A stretch of DNA of 64,000 nt from Zunongwangia mangrovi (lineage in GTDB: Bacteria; Bacteroidota; Bacteroidia; Flavobacteriales; Flavobacteriaceae). Location of the stretch: contig NZ_FOKV01000001.1 in the NCBI RefSeq assembly GCF_900112105.1, forward strand, positions 744,001-808,000, written 5' to 3'. The notes beneath the pieces are model-generated. The model was not told the origin of the DNA, searched no databases, and saw only the letters and a list, made by a program, of their open reading frames with translations. Shown here one piece after another: positions 8,921 through 17,722 of this stretch. Made by a program: the position numbers and the translations under genes. Position 1 is the stretch's first letter. Each line of letters starts with the position of its first letter.

Positions 8921-9697
8921 TTATATATACTTCACAACTCCGCCCTCAACTTTTAGTTTTGCGCCGTTGGTTGCTGAAGAAAGCGGACTCGCAACATAAG
9001 CGATCATATTAGCCACCTCCTGCGGATCGGCAAAGCGTTTTAAGATCGATGTTGGTCGGTCGTTTTCAAAGAATTCTTTCTGAAAATCTTCAAAAGATTG
9101 ATCTTCCGGAACTCCTTCTTCTAAACCTTCGGTTCGTGTTGGTCCCGGTAACACGCTGTTTACGGTTACTCCGGTTCCGGTAGTCAATTCAGCTAAACCT
9201 CTGGAAATTGCGAGCATTGCAGTTTTTGTCATTCCGTAGTGAACCATTTCCACAGGGATGTTTAAAGCACTTTCGCTAGAAATAAAGATGATTCTTCCCC
9301 ATCCTTTTTCCATCATTTTCGGCATTAAAGCTCTCGAAAGTCTTACGCCACTCATTACGTTGATATCGTAAAACTGTTGCCAGTCTTCATCTGTCGTGTC
9401 GAAAAACTCTTTGTTAGCAAAGATTCCAACATTATTGATTAGAACATCTACACTCCCAAGTTGTGTGATAAGTGCATCTATTTCTTCAGTTTTGCTGAAA
9501 TCACAAGCAATCCCGCTTATTTTTTTACTATCAGTTTCTTTTCTAAGTTTTTCTAAAGAAGTATTTACTGAATCCTGAGAGCTACCGTTAATTATGACTT
9601 CTGCTCCTTCTAAAGCAATGGTTTTTGCCGCAGCATAACCAATACCTTTTGTTGATCCTGAAATAAAAACTTTTTTGTTTTTTAGTTGATAATCCAT
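8921..9697 (-). CDS. SDR family oxidoreductase
   Basis: This is a classical short-chain dehydrogenase of 258 residues. The nucleotide-binding glycine motif is GSTKGIG (14-20), the structural motif is NNVG (88-91), and the catalytic residues are S141, Y154 and K158 (YGMTK). The GSTKGIG motif and the polar residues after the second strand (NGSS) suggest NADP(H) preference, which is an inference. The substrate cannot be told: the family covers ketoacyl-ACP reductases, sugar dehydrogenases and many others. The protein has no signal peptide. Its stop codon follows the edge of a repeat element with no spacer. Confidence 0.85.
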   Translation of the reverse strand: MDYQLKNKKVFISGSTKGIGYAAAKTIALEGAEVIINGSSQDSVNTSLEKLRKETDSKKISGIACDFSKTEEIDALITQLGSVDVLINNVGIFANKEFFDTTDEDWQQFYDINVMSGVRLSRALMPKMMEKGWGRIIFISSESALNIPVEMVHYGMTKTAMLAISRGLAELTTGTGVTVNSVLPGPTRTEGLEEGVPEDQSFEDFQKEFFENDRPTSILKRFADPQEVANMIAYVASPLSSATNGAKLKVEGGVVKYI

Positions 9698-9716
9698 TTT
9701 GTCTTTTTTTATTTAG

Positions 9717-9950
9717 AAATTAGAGCTTAGACCGCTACGCTATTAGAATATAGATGATTTGATAATGTCTAATTTTAAAATGAATGAAATGCTTAATTTT
9801 ATTTCTAAATTTAGAAACAGTCAACTGCCGTTTTGAACACTGTCCTATTTCCTTTTTCAATATTTTCTTTTCTATGCTCCAGTTTCTCTTATCTTTTTTC
9901 TATACTCTATTTTCTAATATCTAACGTCTCAATTCTAACTACTCACTACT
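9717..9950. repeat. AGTAGTTAGA-family intergenic element overlapping the end of the DoxX gene
   Basis: The left part reads TTAGACCGCTACGCTATTAG and TGATTTGATAATGTCTAATT. The right part reads CTATTTTCTAATATCTAACG, then TCTAACTACT (9934-9943) and CACTACTAC. The last bases supply the stop codon (TAG, complement of 9939-9941) and the terminal serines of the DoxX protein. Confidence 0.68.
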
Positions 9951-10337
9951 ACTCTTCTTTACCGCCCAAACTTCATATTCCAGGTTTTTCAGTAGAAAAA
10001 AGATGAATAGCGCATACAACATTTGTGTGCCTACTGCGCCCCAATCTTCTTTAAAAGCACAGCCGGTAATGAGCATCATTATAAAGATGGCTGTTGCCGC
10101 GAGTGATTTTTTACTAGCAATCCCGAAAATGATAAATCCACCCAAAATCACTTCAATAAAAGGTATTGAGTAAGCAATCATTTCAACTAAAGCTAAAGGA
10201 AGCATTGTGCCTTCAAAACCCTGTGTGAGTCCGCTGGCAAAAGCTTCTAACTTTGGGATTCTAACAAATCCGTGAAGGAAAAAGTTGATTCCCAAAGTGA
10301 TTCTAGCAAGCAGAAAAGCGAGTTGGTGGTTAGACAT
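9939..10337 (-). CDS. DoxX family membrane protein
   Basis: The protein has 132 residues and four predicted membrane helices. Its opening, LLARITLGINFFLHGFVRI, is typical of DoxX, and a later helix pair contains IPFIEVILGGFIIFGI and ALFIFFLLKNL. DoxX proteins are small inner-membrane proteins linked to quinone or thiol redox in some bacteria; no specific role can be given here. The C terminus KKSSSE and the TAG stop are encoded by the edge of an intergenic repeat (ACTACTCACTACTACT), so the natural C terminus has probably been replaced by repeat insertion or recombination. Confidence 0.78.
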   Translation of the reverse strand: MSNHQLAFLLARITLGINFFLHGFVRIPKLEAFASGLTQGFEGTMLPLALVEMIAYSIPFIEVILGGFIIFGIASKKSLAATAIFIMMLITGCAFKEDWGAVGTQMLYALFIFFLLKNLEYEVWAVKKSSSE

Positions 10338-10429
10338 TGCAATTTTTCTTTGAAATTACATTCTTTGAGACGGAATCGCTGTTATGGAAATTGTAAAATA
10401 TTTAGATGATGTTTTGCTAATTTGCGGCG

Positions 10430-10560
10430 TGAAATTAAAAGTTAGACCGCTAAAGCTACTAGAGAATAGATTTTAGACAGAAAGAAGAGTTATAGGAATT
10501 TCACATGTAAGTTACAATAAGCTGAGTGCTAATTGCTGATAGCTTAAAGCTAATACGTTA
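10430..10560. repeat. Degenerate AT-rich intergenic repeat upstream of mfd
   Basis: GTTAGACCGCTAAAGCTACT and GAGAATAGATTTTAGACAG match the wording of the AGTAGTTAGA family, while the right half (CTGAGTGCTAATTGCTGATA, then GCTTAAAGCTAA) is different. The 275-base gap between DoxX and mfd holds only this and the mfd promoter. Confidence 0.45.
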
Positions 10561-10576
10561 AAAATTTCATAGCCAG

Positions 10577-10607
10577 TTGTGAAGCTTTTTTTTAGCAATT
10601 ATCTTTG
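10577..10607 (+). promoter_or_regulatory. Promoter of mfd, near-leaderless
   Basis: A TTG (10577-10579), a 20-base spacer and TATCTTTG (10600-10607) match the Bacteroidota -33/-7 consensus. The -7 box ends five bases before the mfd ATG at 10613, so transcription should start at or within a few bases of the start codon. Confidence 0.7.
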
Positions 10608-10612
10608 CAGCA

Positions 10613-13600
10613 ATGAGTACATCTACAATCGCCCAAAGTTTTGCACAATCCCCGCAACAGCAGGAATTGCGGGACGCTATTGCCGTTTCTGAAAAAAATA
10701 CCGATAAACTTCATCTAAAAGGCCTTGTTGGCTCGTCACTTTCTTTTGTGGTGGCCAATGCTTTTAAAGACGCTAAGCGCCCATTTTTGATGGTTTTAAA
10801 CGATAAGGAAGAAGCTGCTTATCACCTAAACGACCTCGAGCAGTTAGTTGGCGAGGACAATGTATTGTTCTATCCCGGCAGTTATCGTAGGCCATACCAG
10901 ATCGAAGAAACCGATAATGCGAATGTGCTTTTACGTGCCGAAGTTTTAAACCGAATCAATTCGCGTAAAAAACCGCCCGTGATCGTTACCTATCCGGATG
11001 CGCTTTTTGAAAAAGTGGTTACGCGGAAGGAACTCGACAGAAGTACCCTAAAGATCAAGGTAAATGACGAACTTTCGATTGATTTTGTAAACGAAGTTTT
11101 GTTCGAATACAAATTCAAAAGAGTAGATTTTGTTACAGAACCTGGTGAATTTTCAGTGCGTGGTGGGATTATCGATGTATTTTCATTCAGTAATGACGAA
11201 CCCTACCGAATCGAATTTTTTGGGGATGAAGTAGATAGTATTCGAAGTTTCGATGTAGAGTCGCAATTGTCTACCGATAAGGTGAACAAGATTTCGATAA
11301 TGCCGAATGTTGAGAATAAAAAGCTCGATGAGGTTCGGGAGAGTTTCTTAAAATATGTCGCCGATAATACGCTGATATTCGTTAAAAATCTCGACCTTTT
11401 TTCAGCGCAGATCGATAAGCTCTTCAGTAAAGCAGAAGAAGCTTTTGAAAAAATTTCAGGAGAAATTAAACAAAGTGAACCAAAGGAACTTTTTTGTACT
11501 TCAGAATTAATAAAAAAACAACTCCTTGACTTTTCGGTAGCGGAATTAAGCAATCAGGCATACTTAAAACCGAAGAAGGAAATCGTATTTTTTGTGACTC
11601 CGCAGCCTTCGTTCAATAAGCAGTTCGATTTATTGATCAATAATTTAATCGAAAATCAGGAAAGAGGATATTCCAATTATATTTTCTGCGGAAGCGAACA
11701 GCAGGCGAAGCGTTTCCACGATATTTTTAAAGATCAGGAGAAAGAGGTAAAATATAAGACGGTGGTACTTTCGCTTTTTCAGGGATTTATTGATGAGCAG
11801 GCGAAAAATGTTTGCTATACAGATCATCAGATCTTTGAGCGTTACCATAAATTCAGCTTAAAAAATGGCTATGCGAAAAAGCAGGCGATAACGCTAAAAG
11901 AATTGACCAATCTTACGGTTGGTGATTACGTAACCCATATCGATCACGGAATTGGGAAGTTTGGCGGACTGCAAAAAATAGATGTTGAAGGCAAAAAGCA
12001 GGAAGCGATCAAATTGATCTATGGCGAACGCGATATCCTTTATTTAAGCATTCACTCGCTACATAAAATTTCAAAATATAACGGGAAAGACGGGAAGGAA
12101 CCAAAGATCTTTAAACTGGGTAGTAATGCCTGGAAAAACTTGAAGAAAAAGACTAAAGCACGCGTTAAACATATTGCTTATAATTTAATTGAATTATACG
12201 CAAAACGACGTTTGCAGAAAGGTTTTGCTTACGGTCCCGATTCGTATTTGCAGCACGAGCTGGAAGCTTCATTTATTTATGAAGATACACCAGATCAAAG
12301 CACCGCAACCGAAGCGGTTAAAAAAGATATGGAAAACGAACGCCCAATGGATCGTTTGGTTTGTGGCGATGTTGGTTTTGGGAAGACAGAAGTTGCGATT
12401 CGTGCCGCGTTTAAAGCGGTAGATAACGGTAAACAGGTGGCGGTTTTAGTGCCAACCACGATTTTAGCTTTTCAGCATCATCAAACTTTTTCTGAACGTT
12501 TAAAAGATTTGCCGGTAACGGTTGATTATCTAAACAGATTTAGAACCGCAAAAGAACGTCGTGAAACCCTTGCCGATCTCGAAAAAGGAACGGTTGATAT
12601 TATCATCGGGACGCATCAGTTGGTGAATAAGTCGGTTAAATTTAAAGATCTTGGATTGCTGATCGTTGATGAAGAACAGAAGTTTGGAGTAGCGGTTAAA
12701 GATAAGCTGAAAACGATCAAAGAAAATGTCGATACATTAACCTTAACGGCAACGCCAATTCCGCGTACACTTCAGTTTAGTTTAATGGCAGCGCGAGATT
12801 TATCGACCATTACAACGCCTCCGCCAAACCGTTATCCAATCGAGTCGAATGTGATTCGTTTTTCCGAAGAAACCATTCGTGACGCCGTGTTGTATGAAAT
12901 TCAGCGTGGCGGTCAGGTGTTTTTTATTCATAACCGAATCGAAAATATTAAGGAAGTTGCCGGAATGATTCAGCGTCTCGTTCCGGATGCAAAAGTTGGC
13001 ATTGGTCACGGCCAGATGGATGGGAAGAAATTGGAGAAATTGATGCTGAGTTTCATTAATGGGGAGTTTGACGTTTTGGTTTCAACTACGATCATTGAAA
13101 GTGGATTAGATGTCACCAATGCGAACACAATCTTTATTAATAATGCGAATAACTTCGGACTTTCAGATCTGCACCAAATGCGTGGTCGAGTAGGGCGAAG
13201 CAACAAAAAGGCGTTCTGTTATTTTATCACGCCGCCCTATTCTGCGATGACCGAAGAAGCGCGTAAACGAATGACGGCGCTGGAGCAGTTCTCAGACCTG
13301 GGAAGCGGATTCAATATTGCAATGAAAGATTTGGAAATTCGTGGTGCCGGAGATCTTTTAGGTGGTGAACAAAGCGGATTTATTAACGAAATTGGGTTTG
13401 ATACTTATCAGAAAATCCTGAATGAAGCCATCGAAGAGCTGAAAGAAAATGAGTTTAAAGACTTGTATGCCGATCAGGAAAATGCAGAAGAAAAAGATTA
13501 CGTAAAAGAAACGCAGATCGATACCGATTTTGAAATTCTGTTCCCAGATGATTATATCAATAATATCGCAGAACGACTGAATTTATATACCAAGCTTAAC

Positions 13601-13993
13601 GAGCTGAAAACCGAAGAAGAATTAGAGAAATATGAAGCTGAACTGGTCGATCGTTTTGGAGAATTACCAATTCCGGCGGTTGATCTATTAAACAGCGTTC
13701 GTATAAAATGGATCGCTTCGAAAATCGGACTCGAAAGGATTATTATGAAGCAAAATAAATTGATTGGTTATTTTATTGCCGATCAGCAATCAAGTTTCTA
13801 CCAAACCAATACGTTTACCAAAGTCTTGCAATACGTGCAAACGCATCCTAATGCCTGCAAGATGAAGGAAAAGAAAACCCGAAATGGTTTACGATTATTG
13901 CTGACTTTTGAAAGAATTAATTCTATCGAAAAAGCTTTAAAGGCTTTACAGCCTTTGGATTTTAGAAAGAAAACCGCTGAGGTCGAAGCTTAG
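10613..13993 (+). CDS. mfd: Transcription-repair coupling factor Mfd
   Basis: Mfd is a DNA translocase that removes RNA polymerase stalled at lesions and recruits UvrA for nucleotide excision repair. The 1126 residues match the family's usual length. The order is a UvrB-like N-terminal module (with LFYPGSYRRPYQ near 86-96), the RNA-polymerase-interacting domain (GDYVTHIDHGIG from residue 437), the RecG-like motor with Walker A GDVGFGKT (585-592) and DEEQ (686-689), the TLTATPIPRTLQ motif, the helicase C domain (QMRGRVGRS) and a C-terminal TRCF domain. The reading frame is intact. The short promoter upstream suggests translation initiates with little or no leader. No terminator hairpin is evident, but a REP lies 48 bases after the stop. 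Confidence 0.97.
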   Translation: MSTSTIAQSFAQSPQQQELRDAIAVSEKNTDKLHLKGLVGSSLSFVVANAFKDAKRPFLMVLNDKEEAAYHLNDLEQLVGEDNVLFYPGSYRRPYQIEETDNANVLLRAEVLNRINSRKKPPVIVTYPDALFEKVVTRKELDRSTLKIKVNDELSIDFVNEVLFEYKFKRVDFVTEPGEFSVRGGIIDVFSFSNDEPYRIEFFGDEVDSIRSFDVESQLSTDKVNKISIMPNVENKKLDEVRESFLKYVADNTLIFVKNLDLFSAQIDKLFSKAEEAFEKISGEIKQSEPKELFCTSELIKKQLLDFSVAELSNQAYLKPKKEIVFFVTPQPSFNKQFDLLINNLIENQERGYSNYIFCGSEQQAKRFHDIFKDQEKEVKYKTVVLSLFQGFIDEQAKNVCYTDHQIFERYHKFSLKNGYAKKQAITLKELTNLTVGDYVTHIDHGIGKFGGLQKIDVEGKKQEAIKLIYGERDILYLSIHSLHKISKYNGKDGKEPKIFKLGSNAWKNLKKKTKARVKHIAYNLIELYAKRRLQKGFAYGPDSYLQHELEASFIYEDTPDQSTATEAVKKDMENERPMDRLVCGDVGFGKTEVAIRAAFKAVDNGKQVAVLVPTTILAFQHHQTFSERLKDLPVTVDYLNRFRTAKERRETLADLEKGTVDIIIGTHQLVNKSVKFKDLGLLIVDEEQKFGVAVKDKLKTIKENVDTLTLTATPIPRTLQFSLMAARDLSTITTPPPNRYPIESNVIRFSEETIRDAVLYEIQRGGQVFFIHNRIENIKEVAGMIQRLVPDAKVGIGHGQMDGKKLEKLMLSFINGEFDVLVSTTIIESGLDVTNANTIFINNANNFGLSDLHQMRGRVGRSNKKAFCYFITPPYSAMTEEARKRMTALEQFSDLGSGFNIAMKDLEIRGAGDLLGGEQSGFINEIGFDTYQKILNEAIEELKENEFKDLYADQENAEEKDYVKETQIDTDFEILFPDDYINNIAERLNLYTKLNELKTEEELEKYEAELVDRFGELPIPAVDLLNSVRIKWIASKIGLERIIMKQNKLIGYFIADQQSSFYQTNTFTKVLQYVQTHPNACKMKEKKTRNGLRLLLTFERINSIEKALKALQPLDFRKKTAEVEA

Positions 13994-14040
13994 ATTTTTA
14001 TATAATTCGCTTTTTGTCAACTTAATCTTTTCACTTTAAT

Positions 14041-14104
14041 AATGTCATGCTGAACTGGATTCAGCATCTCATGCTGCAGACCCTGAATCAAGTTCAGGGT
14101 GACG
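14041..14104. repeat. REP-type palindromic repeat after mfd
   Basis: Two adjacent hairpins are seen: GCTGAACTGGATTCAGC (14049-14065) and CCCTGAATCAAGTTCAGGG (14081-14099). The unit begins TGTCATGCTGA and ends with GGTGACGG, the same inverted TGTCA/TGACG frame as the other REPs. It may end the mfd transcript. Confidence 0.72.
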
Positions 14105-14167
14105 GAAATACAAGAATTATGATAAAGCGGATATACAATGTGCTTAAGATTAATAACATCTAAAACC

Positions 14168-14968
14168 TCAAATCTGATATTTAAACTCAAAACCAATTTC
14201 AGCTAAATTATTCGAAGAAATTATTTTCCCTTTAGAAGGTCGATTTTGGTCATATTCTGGGGCTTTTATATTTCTTGATTTCGCTTCTTTGGCGTAGTAT
14301 TCAGATTTTTTGGGATGTTCGGGATGGGCGGCATTAAAAACAGTCCCAAATTCATCATTTTTGATGATTTTGGATAATAATTGGATGCAATCTTCACGCT
14401 GAATCAAATTTGCCGGCGCATCTGCATTTTTGAGTCCGCTTTTATTACTTAGAATCGTTACCGGATGGCGATCTTTGCTAATTAAACCTCCAAATCTTAC
14501 GATCGTCACATCAAAATTAGGATTATCGATCAATAAATTTTCGCAGGCGATAAGTTGTTTTGCAGCTGCAGATGTTCCGTTGGGTTTGCTTTCTTCAGTA
14601 TATTCAGGGAAGCTTTCCTGATCCTCAAAAACACTCGTAGAACTAACGAATATTAGCTTTTGAATTCCAGATTTTTCGATAAATGAGATGATATTGGTGA
14701 TTTTTCCGGTAAAATCTGCTTCTGGATTTCTTCGTAGTCCAGGCGGAATATCAATGATCAAAACATCTGAATTCGATAAAAAAGAGCTCATGTCACCCTG
14801 AACTCCGTTGTCATAAAGTTCGAGTTTATACGGCGTAATTCCTTCCGAAGAAAGTTCTTGCATTTTGCTGGCTGTGGTGGTAGATCCTTTTACAGAATAA
14901 CCGTCTTCGACCAGCTTTTTTGCAAGTGGAAAACCTAACCATCCACATCCTAATATTGAGATTTGCAT
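14168..14968 (-). CDS. NAD(P)-binding atypical SDR / epimerase-like protein (YeeZ type)
   Basis: The 266-residue protein begins MQISILGCGWLGFPLAKKL, a Rossmann motif of the GCGWLG type found in YeeZ-like proteins. FVSSTSVF contains the serine of the extended SDR fold. The segment YTEESKPNGTSAAAKQ occupies the place of the YxxxK motif but has no clear tyrosine-lysine pair, so it may be an atypical or non-catalytic SDR. It is cytoplasmic. The substrate is unknown; YeeZ relatives are only loosely tied to nucleotide-sugar metabolism. It stands alone between a REP and a repeat-filled spacer. Confidence 0.7.
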   Translation of the reverse strand: MQISILGCGWLGFPLAKKLVEDGYSVKGSTTTASKMQELSSEGITPYKLELYDNGVQGDMSSFLSNSDVLIIDIPPGLRRNPEADFTGKITNIISFIEKSGIQKLIFVSSTSVFEDQESFPEYTEESKPNGTSAAAKQLIACENLLIDNPNFDVTIVRFGGLISKDRHPVTILSNKSGLKNADAPANLIQREDCIQLLSKIIKNDEFGTVFNAAHPEHPKKSEYYAKEAKSRNIKAPEYDQNRPSKGKIISSNNLAEIGFEFKYQI

Positions 14969-14974
14969 ATTTTA

Positions 14975-15190
14975 TAATTTTAGATTAGAGAACGCTTCGC
15001 TGTTAGATGTTAGAATTTAGACTTGTTGGCAGTTTCCGGTTCACGATTTTTTGATCTGTCTAAGCCTTCAGCAGTTAGCGATTAGATTAATTTGGTGTTC
15101 TTCAATCTTGGTTCTTTATTCCGTTTCCTTAATTTTAGAATTTGTCTATACTCTCTAATCTATTCTCTATTTTCTCAGTAGAAAACCTTC
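14975..15190. repeat. AGTAGTTAGA-family intergenic element, divergent copy
   Basis: The left part holds GAGAACGCTTCGCTGTTAGA and TGTTAGAATTTAGAC. The right part holds CTATACTCTCTAATCTATTC and TCTATTTTCTCAG, matching the right arms at 5.0, 8.9 and 9.9 kb. The AGTAGTTAGA and TCTAACTACT termini are not preserved. Confidence 0.55.
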
Positions 15191-15197
15191 CTTATAA

Positions 15198-17510
15198 TTA
15201 CTCCAAAACAATTCGTTTCTTATAAATCACCGCATCGTTTAGCACGAAGGGTTTTGGGATCATGTTTTCCGCTCGTTTTGGTACGTTTAGTTCTTCATTT
15301 TCCAAAAGATCGTAGCTAGATTCGTATAAAATGAATTCGGCCGACTTGGATTTGTCTAAACTGAAATTCATTCGCAGCGTGTCTTTGCTGGAAATGTAAT
15401 AACTTAATAGTCGGTTGCGCCATCTTCGGGTAAACATATTAAAGGATTCTTCGCCAAGCTTTACATCTTCAGGAGTTCTTCCGTTAACTTCAAATTTGCT
15501 GAAATCTGTTAAGTTTTCAGTGTAAATTTCCATGCGTTTTGCGTCTCGATTTGGTGCGATTTTTAACGAATATCGAAATTCGTTAGTTGTACTATCAATT
15601 TTTTGAAGGATGATCCCGGGTGCGGCGATATCGATCTTTGGCGCATCGCTTCGCCAGGTAAAACCAGAATTATATTTACTGCTGAATTTAGTTTCAGAAG
15701 TCGCTAATTTCACCGGTTCTTCTCCAAAATATTGCGCGGTCCATTCGTCGATCATGTTGTCGTAAGAAAACCAATTGGCTTTATCTTCATCGGCATCAAA
15801 TAAATACACTAAGCTGTTGGGTTTAGGTTTTTCTGAAGTGAATTCTGAAGTAAAATGCGCATAAAACATAAACACATTGAAGCCAATAAACAGCAACACA
15901 GCGAGCAGATCTTTTTTACTGAAATATCCGAAAACGGGTAAAAACAGCGTAAATAATAAAATGCTGAGAATAGCTGCGACAAAAAGGATTTTTAATCCTA
16001 AAGCCACCGGAAACATTTGAATAAATGGAAATAAAATAAATAAAGCCGGTAAACTTAGAATAGTGTTTAAAATCAAATTTGGTTGCTTTTGGCGTAGCAT
16101 TAAAAACAATTGGATAATGCCAAAATAAGCCGGAATGATAAAGTAGGCCGCACCTTTTAAACCAAAAGCGAGTAAGCTGCAAATAAGTATCCAGAAAAAT
16201 AGCGGAGCTACAAATTGGGAGGCTGTATGCTCTTCAGAATAAAACTTGTGATACACAAAAAATGCCACCGTTAAACTTAACAATATTGCTGCAGTGATAT
16301 AACTATAGCCGTTGTAGGTGAAGCCATGTAACATTTCGGAATATTCGGGATAGATGTAAAGACAGAATTTCCAAAGTCCAAAAACTAAAAGTCCGCCGAT
16401 AATAAGACTTAAAAAATAGGGCACAAAACCTTTGAATATCGCCTTAATATCGAGTTGCTTTTTAAAGATTCCAAACCCAACAACAACGAAAAATAAAAGG
16501 AATGCCAGAATGAGCATTGGCGTGATCCAGCTAAAAGGATAAGTTATAAACTGGCCAAAAGGCAAATTGAAGTATAAAAGATCTTGATCTGAATTTAGTT
16601 GATTTAGATCTGCATTTTTAAAATAATGGAGTAGTGGCATTAGGTAATCGCCCTGGTGTGCCAGCGTTTCGAGATCTAAGTTATTAGGAACGTCATTCGC
16701 GGTATGATAATCAAAATGATCTCCAATAAATGCGAAGTTGAAGCCATTAATGTTTCCAAATTCTCTAAGAACCGTAAGATCTGTATCGTTTGGTAAAAGT
16801 TTATAAACACTGTAGGCTAAAGAATTTGTGGTAGGGAAAGGCACTTTAGCTTCTTTAAAAGCTTTGATAAGCTTGGCGTTTCCGGCATTGGTTTCTAACA
16901 GCATAAATGAGCTGCCACCGCTACCACGAGCTTCAAAATTTAAAGCAAGTTTTGCGTCTTTCGCCCAGGGATGTTCTTTGATAAACAGCTCGGCTCCCAT
17001 AAGTCCGATTTCTTCAGCATCAGTAAATAAGATGATAATATCGTTTTCAGGAGTATTTCCTTCAGCAGTAAAAGCACGTAAACCTTCAAGAATTGTAGCA
17101 ACACCGCTACCGGCATCACTGGCGCCATGCGAAGAATGTGGCTGGCTGTCGTAATGAGACATTAGAACGAGTGCGTCTCCGTTTCCACTTCCTTTAATTC
17201 GGGTTAAAATATTTTGTGGTCGGCTAAGAATTGCGGCATCATTTAGCACAAAATCCTCTTGAGTTTGTACTTCTAAGCCTAGATTTTGAAGCTCGTTAAC
17301 GATATAATTTCTTACAGAACTATGTGCGGCACTTCCTAAATAGTGTGGTGATTCCCCAACTTTCTCTACGTGCTGAAACGCCCTGTTTACTGAAAATTCA
17401 TTTTCTGGAACTTCTTCTTGAATATCTGATGGCTTAAGGCTGTAAAAGCTTAGCCAGCAACTAAAACTAATAAGAAGTAAAGCAATTAAAGCTTGTAAAT
17501 TTTTAGACAT
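15198..17510 (-). CDS. M28 family zinc metallopeptidase with C-terminal multispanning membrane domain
   Basis: The 770-residue protein starts with a hydrophobic signal anchor (7-24) followed by an M28 aminopeptidase domain. Candidate metal and catalytic residues are H119 (MSHYDSQ), D132 (ASDAGSG), E166/E167 (DAEEIGL), E193 (NFEARGSGG) and H269 (DYHT). From about residue 310 there are roughly eight to nine hydrophobic helices, then a soluble C-terminal beta-rich domain of about 180 residues. This layout resembles the eukaryotic ER/vacuolar membrane M28 proteases (Pff1/FXNA) and their Bacteroidota relatives. The peptidase domain should face the periplasm. The substrate is unknown. No partner genes are adjacent. 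Confidence 0.85.
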   Translation of the reverse strand: MSKNLQALIALLLISFSCWLSFYSLKPSDIQEEVPENEFSVNRAFQHVEKVGESPHYLGSAAHSSVRNYIVNELQNLGLEVQTQEDFVLNDAAILSRPQNILTRIKGSGNGDALVLMSHYDSQPHSSHGASDAGSGVATILEGLRAFTAEGNTPENDIIILFTDAEEIGLMGAELFIKEHPWAKDAKLALNFEARGSGGSSFMLLETNAGNAKLIKAFKEAKVPFPTTNSLAYSVYKLLPNDTDLTVLREFGNINGFNFAFIGDHFDYHTANDVPNNLDLETLAHQGDYLMPLLHYFKNADLNQLNSDQDLLYFNLPFGQFITYPFSWITPMLILAFLLFFVVVGFGIFKKQLDIKAIFKGFVPYFLSLIIGGLLVFGLWKFCLYIYPEYSEMLHGFTYNGYSYITAAILLSLTVAFFVYHKFYSEEHTASQFVAPLFFWILICSLLAFGLKGAAYFIIPAYFGIIQLFLMLRQKQPNLILNTILSLPALFILFPFIQMFPVALGLKILFVAAILSILLFTLFLPVFGYFSKKDLLAVLLFIGFNVFMFYAHFTSEFTSEKPKPNSLVYLFDADEDKANWFSYDNMIDEWTAQYFGEEPVKLATSETKFSSKYNSGFTWRSDAPKIDIAAPGIILQKIDSTTNEFRYSLKIAPNRDAKRMEIYTENLTDFSKFEVNGRTPEDVKLGEESFNMFTRRWRNRLLSYYISSKDTLRMNFSLDKSKSAEFILYESSYDLLENEELNVPKRAENMIPKPFVLNDAVIYKKRIVLE

Positions 17511-17545
17511 TAATGCGCATTTAATCCCTTATTGAGGGGTTAATT

Positions 17546-17606
17546 CTCCGAGGCTCGCCTCGAAATTAAAAATTTGTTTCCAACGAATGCCCCGAGGTAG
17601 TTTACT
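17546..17606 (+). repeat. GAGGCTTGCCTCG-type hairpin repeat, copy 1
   Basis: CCGAGGCTCGCCTCG is followed by AAATTAAAAATTTGTTTC, then AACGAATGCCCCGAGG and TAGTTTACTT. It lacks the second GGGCTTGC arm present in copies 4 and 5. It lies in the divergent space between the M28 peptidase and the CBS protein. Confidence 0.75.
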
Positions 17607-17722
17607 TTTCTGAAAAAATAAAGATACTATAGTTATAAAAACTAACCTTGAAATTTGCACTTCTTTAAAAAGATATCAAAATTCCTTATATTTAAGTAAT
17701 TAGTAATCAAAATTTTACAATT

